64,000 nucleotides of DNA. Origin: Antennarius striatus (lineage: Eukaryota > Chordata > Actinopteri > Lophiiformes > Antennariidae). Positions 26,496-36,868 of this stretch are shown here, piece after piece. Every line of letters begins with the position of its first letter. Within the stretch, counting starts at the first letter, position 1. Under the pieces are notes generated by a model. That model was not told the DNA's origin. It did no database searches and saw only the letters and a program-made list of their open reading frames with translations. Position numbers and translations under genes: made by a program. The DNA is taken from NCBI RefSeq assembly GCF_040054535.1, contig NC_090779.1, positions 25,703,501-25,767,500 on the forward strand, written 5' to 3'.

Positions 26496-27043
26496 TCTTT
26501 CAGAGCAACAGGTTACAAAGTCTGTGACATTGAAATGGGAGGTTCTGTCAGAGCAAAATTATAAGTCTTCAACGTGATTTGAACTAAGGTCTGTTGTATG
26601 GCAGCCCACCATGTTTCCAGTGAGCTATGCTGGCTGAGTGACAAGAAAAAGAAAAATATTGATATCTTTAATCATTACGGTACAAGAAGAATTTTAACAA
26701 CACCAAGGAGAAGAAGAAGAAGATATACTTTATTCATCCCCTCGGGCAAATTATATTACATTACAAGAAGGGGGTAAAATTCTGGTTCCCAGAATGAGGC
26801 AAAGTAAAAGAAGTAACTGAACAAAAATAGGGACAAGGCAAAACCACCCAGGCTGGGGATTGAACCCAAACCTCCTGAGTATTAAACCTGTCCCAATCCA
26901 CTACACTAAATACCTGTTATGAACAGCAAAAGTTGTAAGAAACTTTTAAAGATCTGATAATCTACGAATGTCAAAAAAAATGTTTTTTCGGAATGATCGA
27001 GTTGAAAAAAATGGACAACTTTATGAAATTTTTTAGACTAATT
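26496..27043 (-). mobile_element. Composite SINE module, copy 7
   Basis: Last second-subgroup copy, 3,674 bp after copy 6. No module occurs in the final 5.8 kb of the array (27.0-32.9 kb), where shorter 375/1,097-bp periodicities dominate. Confidence 0.75.
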
Positions 27044-30000
27044 TTGTTGACCGGCGAGTCAAGAATTTTTTTGAGACAGGTGGGTCAATTTTTTTTTCTG
27101 ACCGGTTGGTCAAAATATTATTTTTTCCTCAGACCAGGTCTCAAAACTCTTAAAGATAGATTTTCTTAGACCGGCAGGACAAAAAAAACAATTTTTTTTG
27201 TTGACCGGCGGGTCAAGGAAAAATTTTTGTTGACCGGCGGGTCAAGAATTTTTAGAGAGTAGTGGGTCAAATTTTTTTTTTCTGACTGGAGGGTCAAAGT
27301 ATTGTTTTTACGTCAGACCAGGGCATCAAAACTCCTACAGATACGTTTTCTTTCTTAGACCGGCAGGACAAAAAAACAATTTTTTTTGTTGACCGGCGGG
27401 TCAAGGAAAAATTTGTGTTGACCGGCGGGTCAAGAATTTATTTTGAGACTGGTGGGTCAATTTTTTTTTCTCACCGCCGGATCAAAATACTGTTTTTTCG
27501 TCAGACCAGGGGTTCAAAACTCCTAAAGATGCTTTTTCCTTCTTAGACTGGCAGGACAAAAAAAAATGTTTTTTTGTTGACCGGCGGGTCAAGGAAAAAT
27601 TTTTGTTGACCGGCGGGTCAAGAATTTATTTTGAGACTGGTGGGTCAATTTTTTTTTCTGACCGCCGGATCAAAATACTGTTTTTTTGGCAGACCAGGGG
27701 TTCAAAACTCCTAAAGATGCTTTTTCCTTCGTAGACTGGCAGGACAAAAAAAAATTTTTCTTTGTTGACCGGCGGGTCAAGAAAATTTTTTTGTTGACCG
27801 GCGGGTCAAGAAATTTTTGAGAGTGGCTGGTGAAAAATATTTTGTTGACCGGCGGGTCAAAAAGTGTTTTTTTTCATCAGACCAGGGGTCCAAAACTCCT
27901 AAACATACTTTTTCTTTATTAAACCGGTAGGGCAAAAAAAAAAAATTTTTTGTTGACCGGCGGGTCAAGGAAAAATTTTTCTTGACCGGCGGGTCAAAAA
28001 TTTATTTTGAGACTGGTGGGTCAATTTTTTTTTCTGACCGCCGGATCAAAATACTGTTTTTTTGGCAGACCAGGGGTTCAAAACTCCTAAAGATGCTTTT
28101 TCCTTCGTAGACTGGCAGGACAAAAAAAAATTTTTTTTGTTGACCGGCGGGTCAAGAAAAATTTTTTGTTGACCGGCGGGTCAAGAAATTTTTGAGAGTG
28201 GCTGGTGAAAAATATTTTGTTGACCGGCGGGTCAAAAAGTGTTTTTTTTCATCAGACCAGGGGTCCAAAACTCCTAAACATACTTTTTCTTTATTAACCC
28301 GGTAGGGCAAAAAAAAAAAATTTTTTGTTGACCGGCGGGTCAAGAATTTTTGAGACTGGGGGTCAAAAATATTTTGTTGACCGGCGGGTCAAAAAGTGTT
28401 TTTTTTCTTCAGACCAGGGGTTCAAAAGTCCTACAGATACTTTTTCTTTCTTAGACCGGCAGGACAAAAAAAATATTTTTTTTGTTGACCGGCGGGTCAA
28501 GGAAAAATTTTTGTTGACCGGCGGGGTCAAGAATTTTTAGAGACTAGTGGGTCAAATTTTTTTTTTCTGACCGCCGGATCAAAATACTGTTTTTTCGTCA
28601 GACCAGGGGTTCAAAACTCCTAAAGATGCTTTTTCCTTCTTAGACTGGCAGGACAAAAAAAAATGTTTTTTTGTTGACCGGCGGGTCAAGGAAAAATTTT
28701 TGTTGACCGGCGGGTCAAGAATTTATTTTGAGACTGGTGGGTCAATTTTTTTTTCTGACCGCCGGATCAAAATACTGTTTTTTTGGCAGACCAGGGGTTC
28801 AAAACTCCTAAAGATGCTTTTTCCTTCGTAGACTGGCAGGACAAAAAAAAATTTTTCTTTGTTGACCGGCGGGTCAAGAAAATTTTTTTGTTGACCGGCG
28901 GGTCAAGAAATTTTTGAGAGTGGCTGGTGAAAAATATTTTGTTGACCGGCGGGTCAAAAAGTGTTTTTTGTCATCAGACCAGGGGTCCAAAACTCCTAAA
29001 CATACTTTTTCTTTATTAAACCGGTAGGGCAAAAAAAAAAAATTTTTTGTTGACCGGCGGGTCAAGGAAAAATTTTTCTTGACCGGCGGGTCAAAAATTT
29101 ATTTTGAGACTGGTGGGTCAATTTTTTTTTCTGACCGCCGGATCAAAATACTGTTTTTTTGGCAGACCAGGGGTTCAAAACTCCTAAAGATGCTTTTTCC
29201 TTCGTAGACTGGCAGGACAAAAAAAAATTTTTTTTGTTGACCGGCGGGTCAAGAAAAATTTTTTGTTGACCGGCGGGTCAAGAAATTTTTGAGAGTGGCT
29301 GGTGAAAAATATTTTGTTGACCGGCGGGTCAAAAAGTGTTTTTTTTCATCAGACCAGGGGTCCAAAACTCCTAAACATACTTTTTCTTTATTAAACCGGT
29401 AGGGCAAAAAAAAAAAATTTTTTGTTGACCGGCGGGTCAAGGAAAAATTTTTCTTGACCGGCGGGTCAAAAATTTATTTTGAGACTGGTGGGTCAATTTT
29501 TTTTTCTGACCGCCGGATCAAAATACTGTTTTTTTGGCAGACCAGGGGTTCAAAACTCCTAAAGATGCTTTTTCCTTCGTAGACTGGCAGGACAAAAAAA
29601 AATTTTTTTTTGTTGACCGGCGGGTCAAGAAAAATTTTTTGTTGACCGGCGGGTCAAGAAATTTTTGAGAGTGGCTGGTGAAAAATATTTTGTTGACCGG
29701 CGGGTCAAAAAGTGTTTTTTTTCATCAGACCAGGGGTCCAAAACTCCTAAACATACTTTTTCTTTATTAAACCGGTAGGGCAAAAAAAAAAAATTTTTTG
29801 TTGACCGGCGGGTCAAGAATTTTTGAGACTGGGGGTCAAAAATATTTTGTTGACCGGCGGGTCAAAAAGTGTTTTTTTTCTTCAGACCAGGGGTTCAAAA
29901 GTCCTACAGATACTTTTTCTTTCTTAGACCGGCAGGACAAAAAAAATATTTTTTTTGTTGACCGGCGGGTCAAGGAAAAATTTTTGTTGACCGGCGGGGT

Positions 30001-32868
30001 CAAGAATTTTTAGAGACTAGTGGGTCAAATTTTTTTTTTCTGACTGGAGGGTCAAAGTATTGTTTTTTTGTCAGACCAGGGCATCAAAACTCCTACAGAT
30101 ACGATTTCTTTCTTAGACCGGCAGGACAAAAAAAATATTTTTTTTGTTGACCGGCGGGTCAAGGAAAAATTTTTGTTGACCGGCGGGTCAAGAATTTATT
30201 TTGAGACTGGTGGGTCAATTTTTTTTTCTGACCGCCGGATCAAAATACTGTTTTTTCGGCAGACCAGGGGTTCAAAACTCCTAAAGATGCTTTTTCCTTC
30301 TTAGACTGGCAGGACAAAAAAAAATGTTTTTTTGTTGACCGGCGGGTCAAGAAAAATTATTTGTTGACCGGCGGGTCAAGAAATTTTTGAGAGTGGGGGG
30401 TCAAAAATATTTTGTTGACCGGCGGGTCAAAAAGTGTTTTTTTTTCATCAGACTAGGGGTCCAAAACTCCTAAACATACTTTTTCTTTATTAAACCGGCA
30501 GGACAAAAAAAAAAAAATTTTTTTGTTGACCGGCGGGTCAAGAATTTTTTGAGACTGGGGGGTCAAAAATATTTTGTTGACCGGCGGGTCAAAAAGTGTT
30601 TTTTTTCTTCAGACCAGGGGTTCAAAAGTCCTACAGATACGTTTTCTTTCTTAGACCGGCAGGACAAAAAAAATTATTTTTGTTTGTTGACCGGCGGGTC
30701 AAGGAAAATTTTTGTTGACCGGCGGGTCAAGAATTTTTAGAGACTAGTGGGTCAATTTTTTTTTTTCTGACTGGAGGGTCAAAGTATTGTTTTTACGTCA
30801 GACCAGGGGTTCAAAACTCCTACAGATACGTTTTCTTTCTTAGACCGGCAGGACAAAAAAAATATTTTTTTTGTTGACCGGCGGGTCAAGGAAAAATTTT
30901 TGTTGACCGGCGGGTCAAGAATTTATTTTGAGACTGGTGGGTCAATTTTTTTTTCTGACCGCCGGATCAAAATACTGTTTTTTTGGCAGACCAGGGGTTC
31001 AAAACTCCTAAAGATGCTTTTTCCTTCGTAGACTGGCAGGAGAAAAAAAAAATTTTTTTTTGTTGACCGGCGGGTCAAGAAAAATTTTTTGTTGACCGGC
31101 GGGTCAAGAATTTTTTGAGACTGGGGGTCAAAAATATTTTGTTGACCGGCGGGTCAAAAAGTGTTTTTTTTCTTCAGACCAGGGGTTCAAAACTCCTACA
31201 GATACTTTTTCTTTCTTAGACCGGCAGGACAAAAAAAATATTTGTTTGTTGACCGGCGGGTCAAGGAAAAATTTTTGTTGACCGGCGAGTCAAGAATTTT
31301 TTTGAGACAGGTGTGTCAATTTTTTTTTCTGACCGGTTGGTCAAAATATATTTTTTTCGTCAGACCAGGTCTCAAAACTCTTAAAGATAGATTTTCTTTC
31401 TTAGACCGGCAGGACAAAAAAAATATTTTTTTTGTTGACCGGCGGGTCAAGGAAAAATTTTTGTTGACTGGCAGGTCAAGAATTCATTTTGAGACTGGCG
31501 GGTCAATTTTTTTTTTTCTGACTGGTGGATCAAAAAAAACTTTTCTGACCGCTGGATCAAAATACTGATTTTTCGGCAGACCAGGGGTTCAAAACTCCTA
31601 AAGATACTTTTTCCTTCTTAGACTGGCAGGAGAAAAAAAAAATTTTTTGTTGACCGGCGGGTCAAGAAAAATTTTTTCTTGACCGGTAGGTCAAGAATTT
31701 TTTTTGAAACTGGTGGGTCAAAATACTGGTTTTTCGTCAGACCAGGGGTTCAAATCTCCCAAAGATACGTTTTCTTTCTTATACCGGCGGGTCAAGAAAA
31801 TTTTTTTGTTGACCTGCGGGTCAGAATTTTTCGAGACTGGCGGGTCAAAAATATTTCTTTGACCGGCGGGACAAAAAGTGTTTTTTTTCTTCAGAACTGG
31901 GGGTCCAACACTCCTAAACATACTTTTTCTTTATTTAACCGGCAGGACAAAAAAGAAATTTTTTTGAAACTGGTGGGTGAAAATATTGGTTTTTCGTCAG
32001 ACCAGGGGTTCAAATCTACTAAAGGTACTTGTTATTTATTAGACTGGCAGGAGAAAAAAATTTTTTTTTGTTGACCGGCGGGTCAAAATTTTTGTCAGAC
32101 CAGGGGTTTAAATCTCCTAAAGATACCTTTTCTTTTTTAGACCAGCAAGATAAAAAAAATTGGCCGGTCAAAAATATTTAGTCGTCGGTCAGGTCAAAAA
32201 GTGTTTTCTTCTTCAGACCAGGGGTTCAAACGTCCTAATGATACTCTTTCTTTCATAGACCGGCGGGACAAAAAAACAACAACAATTTTTTGTTGACCGG
32301 CGGGTCAAGAATTTTTGATACTGGCGGGTCAAAAATATTTTGTTGACCTGCGGGTCAAGAAGTGTTTCCTTTTTCAGACCAGGGGTTCAAAACTCCGAAA
32401 TACACGTTTTGTTTCTTAGACTGGCAGGACAAAAAAAAAATTTTTTGTTGACCGGCGAGTCAAAACGTGTTTTCTCCTTCAGACCAGGGGTTCAAAACTC
32501 CTAAAGATACTTTTTGTTTCTTTGACCGTCAGGACAAAAAAATTTTTTTATTGATGACCGGAGGGTCAAGAATTTTTTTTGAGACTGGCGGGTCAAATTT
32601 TTTTTATGACTGGCGAGTCAAAATATTGTTTTTTCGTCAGACCAGGGGTTTAAAACACCTAAACATACTTTTTATTTTTTAGACCGGCGGGACAAAAAAA
32701 AAAATTTTTGTTAACCGGAGGGTCAAGAATTTTTTGAGACTGGTGGGTCAAAAATATTTTGTTGACCGGCGGGTCAAAAAGTGTTTCCTTCTTCAGACCA
32801 GAGTTTCAAAACTTCTAAACATACTTTTTTTCTACTAGACCAATGGGTTGAAAAAAATTTTTTGGATT

Positions 32869-33425
32869 AGGTTAGGGTTAGGTTTAGGTTAGGTTTAGGA
32901 GTAAAGATTAGGGTGGGGTTAGTGTTAGGGTTAGATGAGGGTTATGGGTTAGGGCTAGGATTAGAGGGTTAGGTTAGGGTTAGTTTAGTGTTAGGTTGAG
33001 GTTAGACTTTGGGGTGAGGTTAGAGTTTGGGGTTAGGGTGGGTCTAGTCTTAGGTTTTGTTTAGGGTTGATGTTTAGGGTGGTTGTAAGGGTTGTGGTCA
33101 GACTAAAGGGTTAAGGGGTTTTGGGATAGGGGTAGGGTCAGAGGGTTAGGGTTATGGGGTTAGGTTTAGGGTCAGGGTGGGGTTAGTGGTTAGGATTAGG
33201 GTAAAGTTAGGTTTAGGTTAGGATTAGGGTGGGGTTAGAGTTAGGGTGGTCTTATGGTGGGGTTAGGGTTAGGGTGGGTTAGGGTTAGGATGGGGTTAGG
33301 GTTAGGTTAGGGTTAGGGTGGGGTTAGGCTGGGGTTAGGGTGGGGTTAGGCTGGGGTTAGGGTGGGGTTAGGGTGGGGTTAGGCTGGGGTTAGGGTGGGG
33401 TTAGGGTGGTGTTGGGGTTAGGAGA
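32869..33425. repeat. Interstitial telomere-like (TTAGGG) repeat
   Basis: About 550 bp of degenerate GGGTTAGGGTTAGG and GGGTGGGGTTAGG repeats. It begins where the satellite ends and stops some 40 bp before the wnt2 exon 3 acceptor. The sequence is G-rich on the plus (wnt2 sense) strand. Units are irregular (5-13 bp), so this is a telomere-like minisatellite rather than a pure telomere tract. Confidence 0.85.
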
Positions 33426-33462
33426 GCTTCTTTCAGTAATGAAGTGTCTCTCGTCCCGTCAG

Positions 33463-34533
33463 GCAGCCGTGAGGCGGCCTTCCTGTACGCCGTCTCCTCA
33501 GCCGGTGTGGTCTACACGTTGGCACGCGCCTGCAGTCGTGGCGAGCTGCAGTCCTGTTCCTGTGACCCCACCAAACAGGGGTCGTCCCGGGACAAGAATG
33601 GCGCCTTCGACTGGGGGGGCTGCAGCGACCACGTGGAGCACGCCGTGCGCTTCAGCCGGGCCTTCGTGGACGCCAAGGAGAGGACGGGGAGGGACGGCCG
33701 CGCCCTCATCAACCTGCACAACAATCGCGCTGGCAGGAAGGTGAGAGGGGGGGTCTGAACCGCTGTTCTGGTTTCACACGTCAGTGACTGGTAGTCCAGG
33801 GGAGACAATCAAACCTCCTCTTCCTCGCTCTCGTCCAGGCGGTGAAGCGCTTCATGAGGCTGGAGTGTAAGTGTCACGGCGTCAGCGGCTCCTGCAGCCT
33901 CCGCACCTGCTGGCTGGCCATGGCCGACTTCAGGCGCACCGGGGACCACCTCCGCCGCCGGTACAACGGCGCCATACAGGTGGTGCTCAACCAGTATGGC
34001 ACCGGGTTCACGGCGGCGCATGAAAGCCTCAAACGGCCCGGGAGCAACGACCTGGTGTACCTGGAGGACTCACCTGACTACTGCGTGGGAGACCACCAAT
34101 CAGGTACCTCCTGCGCTAACGCACTGGCGTCACTTCCTGGTCATCAAAAGTCAGACACGCCCCTTTATGTTTGATCTCATTAAGTTTCTCAGTTAATCCA
34201 CCAATAGTTAACATCAACTAGGGTTAAGGGTGTTAAGAGGAGCCCCGCCTCCAAGGCGTCGTCAGTGATGTCACAGTGATGTCGTCCAATGCTGCTGTCC
34301 TATCTTGACACTTGTCTCCGCCCACAGGCTCGCTGGGGACGGGTGGGCGTGTCTGCAACGGGACGTCACGCGGCGCGGCCGGCTGTGAGGTGCTGTGTTG
34401 TGGGCGGGGCTACGACACGTCACGTGTCAGCCGCACCGCCCGGTGTGAGTGCGTGTTCCACTGGTGCTGCGCGGTGCGCTGCCGGGACTGCCGCCAGCAG
34501 GTGGACGTTCACACCTGTAAGGGACACACGTGA
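33463..34533 (+). CDS. wnt2: Wnt2 exons 3-5 (core and C-terminal Wnt domain)
   Basis: Three exons: 33,463-33,740 (acceptor CCCGTCAG), 33,839-34,103 (acceptor TCGTCCAG) and 34,328-34,533 (acceptor CCACAG), with a TGA stop at 34,531-34,533. Phases match throughout. Exon 3 gives [18 protein letters not shown] and [13 protein letters not shown]. Exon 4 gives [11 protein letters not shown], the palmitoleoylated-Ser motif needed for Porcupine modification and Frizzled binding, then [12 protein letters not shown] and [16 protein letters not shown], which are WNT2-like. Exon 5 gives [11 protein letters not shown] and [12 protein letters not shown], the C-terminal cysteine-rich domain. The protein ends HTCKGHT, shorter than the mammalian tail. 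The adjacent st7 and capza2 support wnt2 rather than wnt2b. The gene is secreted-ligand coding and shows no break. Confidence 0.95.
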
Positions 34534-35600
34534 CCGACCTGCCCGGCGCCACGCCCCCCTGGGAGGGGCTGTCGTTGGATAACGGACACCTCAGAACCTG
34601 GTGTGTGGACCGGACTGAACCCCACGGAGGACGCCCAGCCGACACCCAGTTCCGGTGGACATTCCGGGTGTGGAGACCCGTTAAGTCACTATTACTATTA
34701 TAATAGGTATAATTATAATAAAAATACTATATAACGATAATTATTACTATTATTATAACAGTATTATTATTACTCTATTATATTATTTTGGTCTCAATGT
34801 TCTTCCTGCAGTCAATGATCCACAAAGCTAAAGCTAATGCTAAAGGTGACTCCACCCTTATGGTTTTATTGTTTTTACTTTTACATCCTGGTTGAAACTG
34901 AATATTTTCCTTCTTCATGTAACAAACTGAACATTCATTAATTCTTTAAAGTCGCTCTGAAGCCGCTGAATCTTCCGTTAGCATGTCCAAAAGTCCAGCG
35001 TTTAGTGCGATGGTTAGCATCTCCCTGTCTGTACAGGACACGACAGGGAGGAGTCTGGTCCACAGCCAATCAGGACGCAGAACACAGTGCACTGTTAAAA
35101 TAAAGAATGCAGATTGGCACTAAAGAAATCAGCGACGCCGAGGTGAACTGTGTCGAACCGAGGGACTGCGTGATTTCAACTTCCTGCTTGCGTGATGACA
35201 TCATTTGAATGATGTCATCACGCCGTTGTGAAACCTGTCTGCTCCCTCCACGACCTCTGACCCACAAAGTGTTCAGAAGTCCTGGAACTTCCTCTGGACT
35301 CTGAAGGCTCGTCTGCAGCCAATCAGATTGCTGGCAGAACCCGAGGTGAACCTGTCGTCTAAAGGTGAGGGGGTGGAGCTCCAGAATCCTACGGTGTTAC
35401 CATGACAACAAGTGCAGAGAGCTGGGCGACGGGTCAGAACCGGGGCTCAGATCAGAGACGACTTCTGGAGGCCGAGCCTGGAGCACCAGGTGTGTGGCGG
35501 TAGCATGGGGGCGTGGCCTGTTCCAGCGGCGGTTTCCGGTTCCGGTGTGTGAATCAAGATGCTGGGAAGAAGCTGGATTGCAGCGATACACAAAAAGTCC
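34534..35600. other. wnt2-st7 convergent intergenic region
   Basis: Holds the wnt2 3' UTR (a TATTA-rich tract at 34,690-34,790), two AATAAA candidates and otherwise unremarkable single-copy sequence. An RFX X-box-like GTTACCATGACAAC lies at 35,396-35,409. No coding potential is seen. Confidence 0.6.
34717..34722 (+). terminator. Candidate wnt2 poly(A) signal AATAAA
   Basis: AATAAA lies 184 bp after the wnt2 stop inside an A/T-rich stretch. A second AATAAA lies at 35,099-35,104. Either could end the transcript. Confidence 0.45.
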
Positions 35601-35606
35601 TTTATT
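35601..35606 (-). terminator. Candidate st7 poly(A) signal
   Basis: TTTATT on the plus strand reads AATAAA on the minus strand, 280 bp after the st7 stop. It sets a probable 3' UTR of about 300 bp. Confidence 0.6.
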
Positions 35607-35885
35607 GAGGTTTTGTCTTCTCACTGGTTTAAATGATGGAAACTGATCAACAACAACAAAAAAACCCAAACAGCTGCAAATCAATGAAAACAAATCAATA
35701 AAGTCTAAACCAGCACCGGGTCAGAGTTCTGATCCAGTTCTGCTCCAATACGGTCCGATGTCCGGACTAAAGGTCAGTCAAACCAGCACAACGTCCTGGG
35801 TTTGAGTCCAGCTGTTCGTGTTCGGATGGAGGTCTGGTCCTGATCCGCATCCTGATCCCGATCTGGGTCTGGGTCCTGGTCCGGG

Positions 35886-36137
35886 TCAGATGCGGGTCAG
35901 CTGGTGCCAGAGGCTGGACGGGAGGATGCTCTCCACCTTCTCCATGATGAAGTTCAGAGGAGCGAACAGCGTGCTGAGGAACTGGAGACGGGACAACAGT
36001 CAGAATGAGACCATCAGGTTACCATGGTTACACAAACAGGTGTGTCTAGATACAGGAAGTAGAGTGGAAGGACAGGAAGTAGAAGGGTTCCAAACCCTCC
36101 AGGGAAAACGTGAGACATACGCATCGTTTGTTCACCT

Positions 36138-36219
<82 letters not shown>

Positions 36220-36835
36220 CACAGCTTTAGCGAACACTCCCATCAGCTCGGGGAACTGGTGTGTGAGCAGAGCCAGCATGGCGGTGAAGGAGCAGAGGCC
36301 GGCGGTGAAGAGGATGAAGAAGGGCAGCTCCTTCTTCGGGTAGACAGACACCTCGTGAAACACTGCTTCCACGTGACACACACACACGGACAGAGGGACG
36401 GACACACACACACACACACACACACACGTTACTTTAAAGCAAACATTTACCTCACACACACCCCTACTAAAAGTTTTATTCTTCATCTTTATAAACGCTC
36501 ATTTGCCTTTAATTCTGGCTGACCTTTGACCCCCTGCCTGTAACTACAGCTCACCTTTCACCCCTGCAGGGTGCCCTACCCTAGACAGGAAGGGGTTTTC
36601 TAACTGCAAAACGGATAAAGACGCACTCGGGTGAAGCATTAGTGGATTTACACACAAAGAGGTGTGTGTGTGTGTGTGTGTGCATGTGTGTGTGTCGGAG
36701 CGTCTCTTACTGGGTAGCAGCTCCCTGTCGGCCGTCTCTGTGCAGATGGGGTAGGGGTAGAACAGGTGACCTTTCTCCAGAGGGTACGGGATCATTCTGA
36801 ACGCTGGACACCAGAACACACACCGTCACACCAGC

Positions 36836-36868
<33 letters not shown>

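Larger units (their letters stand above)
5512..32868. repeat. ~27-kb satellite array in wnt2 intron
   Basis: A tandem satellite whose monomers are mostly 157-190 bp (successive GACCAGGGG positions near 7,069, 7,226, 7,412, 7,601 and 7,788). Each monomer has three blocks. The first is one or two copies of TTGACCGGCGGGTCAA with A/T tracts. The second is a GAGACTGGTGGGTCAA box followed by a T-run and CTGACC. The third is CAGACCAGGGGTTCAAAAC followed by CTTTTTCTTTCTTAG and ACCGGCAGGACAAAAAA. Monomers form dimers of about 375 bp and higher-order units. The interval 7,484-9,734 is repeated at 9,735-11,985, and offsets of 1,097 and 1,473 bp recur at 27.7-29.9 kb. The right edge (31.3-32.9 kb) is more divergent. 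Short frames throughout are low-complexity translations of the repeat, not genes. Confidence 0.95.

Noticed and set aside
5512..32868. Many repeated 60-112-residue reading frames on both strands of the array
   Set aside because: They are low-complexity translations of the satellite (runs such as FFLTGGS or DRRVKK), with no domain, no Kozak or splice logic, and they shift with the repeat phase.
5512..32868. CRISPR-like look: short palindromic repeats at regular spacing
   Set aside because: The intervals between palindromes are themselves repeated, not unique spacers. The context is spliced vertebrate DNA with no cas genes.
32869..33425. True chromosome end
   Set aside because: The repeat is degenerate and wnt2 exons lie on both sides, so it is interstitial.
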